DNA from: Calvatia gigantea
Taxonomy: Eukaryota; Basidiomycota; Agaricomycetes; Agaricales; Lycoperdaceae
Assembly: GCA_025093985.1 (NCBI GenBank)
Contig: JACAAK010000056.1
Location: 1 to 18,399 of the forward strand
Direction of reading: 5' to 3'
Length of the DNA: 18,399 bases
Shown here piece by piece: positions 15,684 through 18,399 of this stretch (positions are counted from its first letter, which is position 1; every line of letters starts with the position of its first letter). A program made the translations under genes and the position numbers. The notes beneath the pieces were generated by a model. That model saw only the letters and a program-made list of their open reading frames with translations, had not been told where the DNA came from and did not search any database.

Positions 15684-15988
15684 TGTTATGGTTTTCCACC
15701 AATCAAGTCATACTCCATCATTATCTGCATTCCTGTCTATTAGCATATCTGTTTCAGTTATTCCTGTCGAGTGATCTCTGTCTATGACTCATGTTAACTA
15801 CTACACCAGCCTGATCAGACGTTTTATGTAGTTACTCCATCCATTCAACTGAATGACCTCCTGTATTTAAGTATACATACATCTACTGTATTTGGTATGC
15901 TTAACTACCTTTGTTCCTCTCCCCTTACTCACCCTCAAGTCTTAGCCTAAGTTGCAACCTGAGGTATACTCAGACTAAGGTCATAACA
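15684..15988 (+). repeat. Element C 3' LTR
   Basis: The LTR is 305 bp, TGTTATGG...GGTCATAACA. Its reverse complement matches the A and B LTRs along its length. TATTTAA (15864-15870) lies 33 nt upstream of ATGCTTAAC (15897), as in the others. CpG is nearly absent. The plus orientation fits the polypurine tract on its left. Confidence 0.9.
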
Positions 15989-16092
15989 CCTCTGCCACTA
16001 GCATTCACTACTGTAGTATACTCGTCTCAACAAGAAAGCTTGTTACTAGAATAACCTAAGGTAATACAGAGGTACTACTTAAGGTTTATATA
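15989..16092. other. 104-bp spacer between Elements C and D
   Basis: I see no gene or repeat here. The first five bases (CCTCT) would be the target duplication of Element C, but its left end is missing and this cannot be tested. Confidence 0.5.
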
Positions 16093-16409
16093 TGTTACAA
16101 CCTTAGTCTGACTGAACCTCAGGTTGCAACTTGGGCTAAGACTTGAAGGTGAGTAAGGGGAGAGAAACTATAGATGGTTAAGCATACTAAATACAAGGAG
16201 GTGTGTGTATGCTTAAATACAGGGAGGGCCATCTAGTTGAATAGATGGAGATACTATGTAAAACATCTGATTACTATGGCACAATAGTATGTGAGTCAGT
16301 ATGAGTAGGTACTCAGAGATTACTGATACTAGAATAGCTGAAACAAGTACATGGTAGGAATGGAGACAGGAAATGGCATGACAATGCAATGGAAACAGTA
16401 GAATCCACA
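16093..16409 (-). repeat. Element D 3' LTR
   Basis: Begins TGTTACAACC and ends near AATCCACA on the plus strand, about 317 bp. The inner end is less certain because the usual ATAACA has changed to CCACAATA. TATTTAA (16219-16213, minus strand) lies 34 nt upstream of ATGCTTAACCA (16185-16175). Confidence 0.85.
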
Positions 16410-16425
16410 ATATTACCCCCCAATT
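16410..16425 (-). promoter_or_regulatory. Element D polypurine tract
   Basis: The minus strand reads AATTGGGGGGTAATA just before the LTR, nearly identical to the Element C tract. Confidence 0.65.
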
Positions 16426-16430
16426 AAGCT

Positions 16431-17425
16431 TCATGCCTCAGGAAGCTCATTGAAGTCTCCATGGACCACTGCCATGGTGAGTGCCTTCTTGGTAGTGCCA
16501 ATGAGGTATTTTCCACTGTTGGACTACATGAAGAAGACAGGCAAGTGGCTTTGGCTATCTCAGTGGATAGGGACTGGGACTCTTTGTATGGGAATTCAGT
16601 GATCATGGAGTTCTCCCAGTAATTTTTGACTATCAAGTTCCAGTAGTGTGGGTTGCATTCTTGGCTGGGTAGTACAGCACAGTAGCAGGCAGGTGGCTGA
16701 AAAACCAAAATGATCTGGGGCAGGGTAATGGTTTTAATGAAACATCATAGGGCATTAACTTCCTCTTTCATTAAGACTGTAGTTTCTTCATCCATGGAAG
16801 TGCTGGCTCAGGCATTGGAGATGGGTAGGGGCCTGACAGTGTCGTGCAGCTCCTTGAGGGTGCTGTGAATCCTGTTTATGAGCTCTTCAGTGCTGGAGTT
16901 GTCCAGGGTTGTATCTCTTCTGAGCAGGTTGGAGGCAATATCTCCTAGTTCTAGAAAGATTTCAGTGATGTCAATACCTTTGAATACTTTGATAGCAAGG
17001 TCAATTCTGCTATGTAAGCTGTCAATGCAGGTTTGTTCAGTTGGGGTGAGTGAGGATTGGCTGAGTGTATGGAAGATGGCAGGGATATGTTGGCTAGTAG
17101 ATACTGAGGTGTTTTCAAATCCAGTGTACATATCTGCAAAGGTGATACAGGCAGTGGCAAGTATGATAAGGTGGTTGGTGTTCAGTCTCTAGTTCTGAAC
17201 AGTGATGGTGGCCAACTCTTCATTGGTAGCACTATTGACATCTTTTAACAGGTCTTTGAGAAGCCCCTGGGCTGGGAATGGGGTTATGGCCATATTAAAA
17301 CAGGTGCCACTTGGAGCAGGGGCTTTATTATTTCCTAGGATAGGAAGGGGCATGGACAAGATTCTAGTGGGGTTGGGGTGAATGAGGGAGGTGATGGTGA
17401 TGCAGTTGGATTGAGAGGCAGGCAT
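16431..17425 (-). pseudogene. Third ORF of Element D, disrupted
   Basis: The ATG at 17425 starts MPASQSNCITITSLIHPNPT, aligning with the start of the Element A third ORF. Stops lie at 17189-17191 (TAG), 16808-16810 (TGA) and 16745-16747 (TGA). A one-base deletion near 16581-16588 (in the FPFNGVP region) moves the frame, and TGA 16560-16562 and TAG 16524-16526 follow. The end matches the ELPEA tail and TGA at 16431-16433. The helical middle (DITEIFLELGDIASNLLRRD) is well conserved. The ORF is 995 nt, so small in-frame insertions also exist relative to A. Confidence 0.85.
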
Positions 17426-17431
17426 GTTTAT

Positions 17432-18399
17432 TCAGCTGGTTAAGTTGTTGTGTGGTTTTCTGGGTTTTCTGGGTTTTCTGCCTCCCTTCTTATGGATATC
17501 CTCCAGATGCCTGTTTAGGTAGTCCTGTATTGCTTCTTTTGTGTTTCCTAAGTTGGATTCTGCAGTTTATGTATCTTTTTCATTGCTATAGCCTTTCCAG
17601 TGTACTAGGAATTGATAGCCCCATCTGTGCTTTCTTTGTCCTCAGATCTTATCAACTTCATACTCTTCTTCATTGTTGATAATGACTGGGTCTGGCACTG
17701 GTGTTTTCTTTTGGCTCAGGAACTTGGCTTGGTGTGCCAGTATCAAGAGTTGTTCATTAAAAACATCATGGATGGCCCATCCTTCTGGCAGGTCGAGCCG
17801 ATATGCTGTATCTCCTATTTTTTCCTTAATAAGGAAAGGCCCATACCACTTTTGGCCTAGCTTCTTTGATGCCTGATTGGTATGGATGTTTGTGTTTTTA
17901 AGCCACACCTCATCACTGATTTGATATGTTCTGATATGGAGCTTGCTGTTGTTGTGCTGCTGTTTCATCTTTTCCTGATACTGCTATAGTGCTGATGAGG
18001 TGTTAGCTTGGGCATTCTGCAGGTGTTTCAAGAATTCTGTGGCTGTGGGATTGTTTGTTGTCTCGCCAGTCTTCCCTTTCCATGGATGTCTTCTGTAGTT
18101 GAGGAAAAATGGTGTTTTCCCTATTCCTCCATGCTGTTTGTCATTGTAGTGGAATTCTGCTATTGGCAGCCAGTTAGCCCAGTTGTTCTGATCATAATTG
18201 CAGTATAGACAGATGTAGGTTTCCACTTCTCTGTTGATGCATTCAGTTTGTCCATTGGTCTGTGGGTAATATGCCATTGACAGGTTGTGTTCTATACCAA
18301 GTCCCTTGAACAGCTCCTTTGTGAATTCTAATGTGAATTGGGGTCTGCAGTTGCTGAGTACTTTCCTCAGCAGTCCATGTAGCTTCCATATTTCATCTT
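17432..18399 (-). pseudogene. pol: Pol of Element D, integrase C-terminal half and chromodomain, disrupted
   Basis: The visible part starts inside the integrase core at DEIWKLHG and runs through INREVETYI, a GPF motif and the chromodomain (YQFLVHWKGYSNEKDT). The second catalytic Asp (VLSDRGPQF in A) is Asn here (VLSNCRPQF), and the catalytic Glu of the TERIN motif (E937 in A) is kept. In-frame stops occur between the SSAL and QYQEK segments (TAG, near 17985), at the chromodomain start (TGA, near 17642) and at the Trp of EDTW (TAA). It ends at TGA 17432-17434, two codons before the ORF3 ATG. Confidence 0.85.

Larger units (their letters stand above)
9050..15988 (+). mobile_element. Element C: 3' remnant of a plus-strand Ty3/gypsy element, split by Element B
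   Basis: Two pieces belong together: 9050-9304 (third-ORF codons from about 242 on) and 15655-15988 (last codons, polypurine tract and 3' LTR). Between them lies Element B with its target duplication. Everything 5' of codon 242 (5' LTR, gag, pol) is missing and the cut coincides with the right LTR of Element A. C is older than B because B is inserted in it. Confidence 0.85.
16093..18399 (-). mobile_element. Element D: decayed Ty3/gypsy chromovirus, right part outside window
   Basis: The 3' LTR, third ORF and the C-terminal part of pol lie in the order of Elements A and B. The rest of pol, gag and the 5' LTR would lie past the window end. It has stops, a frameshift and a lost integrase catalytic residue, so it is inactive. 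Confidence 0.9.

Noticed and set aside
15684..15988. This LTR as a solo LTR
   Set aside because: A polypurine tract and the third-ORF end of the same orientation lie directly before it, so it is the 3' LTR of a truncated element.

Overview
The window is a stack of transposable elements. It looks like the nuclear genome of a filamentous fungus, most likely a basidiomycete (Agaricomycete-like). That is inferred from the element types (a Tc1/mariner element with a basidiomycete-like transposase and four related Ty3/gypsy chromoviruses) and from strong loss of CpG in the older copies. I see no convincing host gene, RNA gene or CRISPR array. There are four parts to the left of and including the youngest element. 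(1) Positions 1-1303 hold a Tc1/mariner element with long terminal inverted repeats. Its transposase is broken by two in-frame TGA codons and one single-base frameshift. (2) Positions 1304-2654 are low-information sequence with a third copy of the inverted-repeat core and a weak ORF relic. (3) Positions 2655-9049 hold Element A, an apparently intact Ty3/gypsy chromovirus on the minus strand. Its 309-bp LTRs differ at one base. Reading along the minus strand, it carries gag (382 aa), a -1 frame pol (protease, RT, RNase H, integrase, chromodomain) and a third ORF of 328 aa that I do not recognise.

The right half is nested. Element C (plus strand) survives only as the last ~87 codons of its third ORF, its polypurine tract and its 3' LTR. 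It is split by Element B (9305-15649, minus strand), which is flanked by a perfect 5-bp target duplication, GCTTC. B keeps an open gag, but its pol has at least 19 in-frame stops, all TGA, with no frameshift seen. Element D (16093 to beyond the window end, minus strand) is a fourth decayed copy. The left end of C is cut at the right LTR of A, yet the flanks of A do not form a target duplication. A recombination event or an assembly join probably lies there.

How the parts work together: in A, B and D the third ORF begins with an ATG exactly two codons after the pol stop and in the pol frame, although the stop is TAG, TAA and TGA respectively. All four LTRs have a TATTTAA box 33-34 nt upstream of an (A/G)YGCTTAAC-like site. 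In A and B the first 11 nt from that point are exactly complementary to the sequence 2 nt inside the 5' LTR, where the primer-binding site belongs. This is the arrangement expected of Tf1-type self-priming rather than tRNA priming. The main candidates for novelty are the conserved third ORF, its fixed junction to pol, and this self-priming signal.
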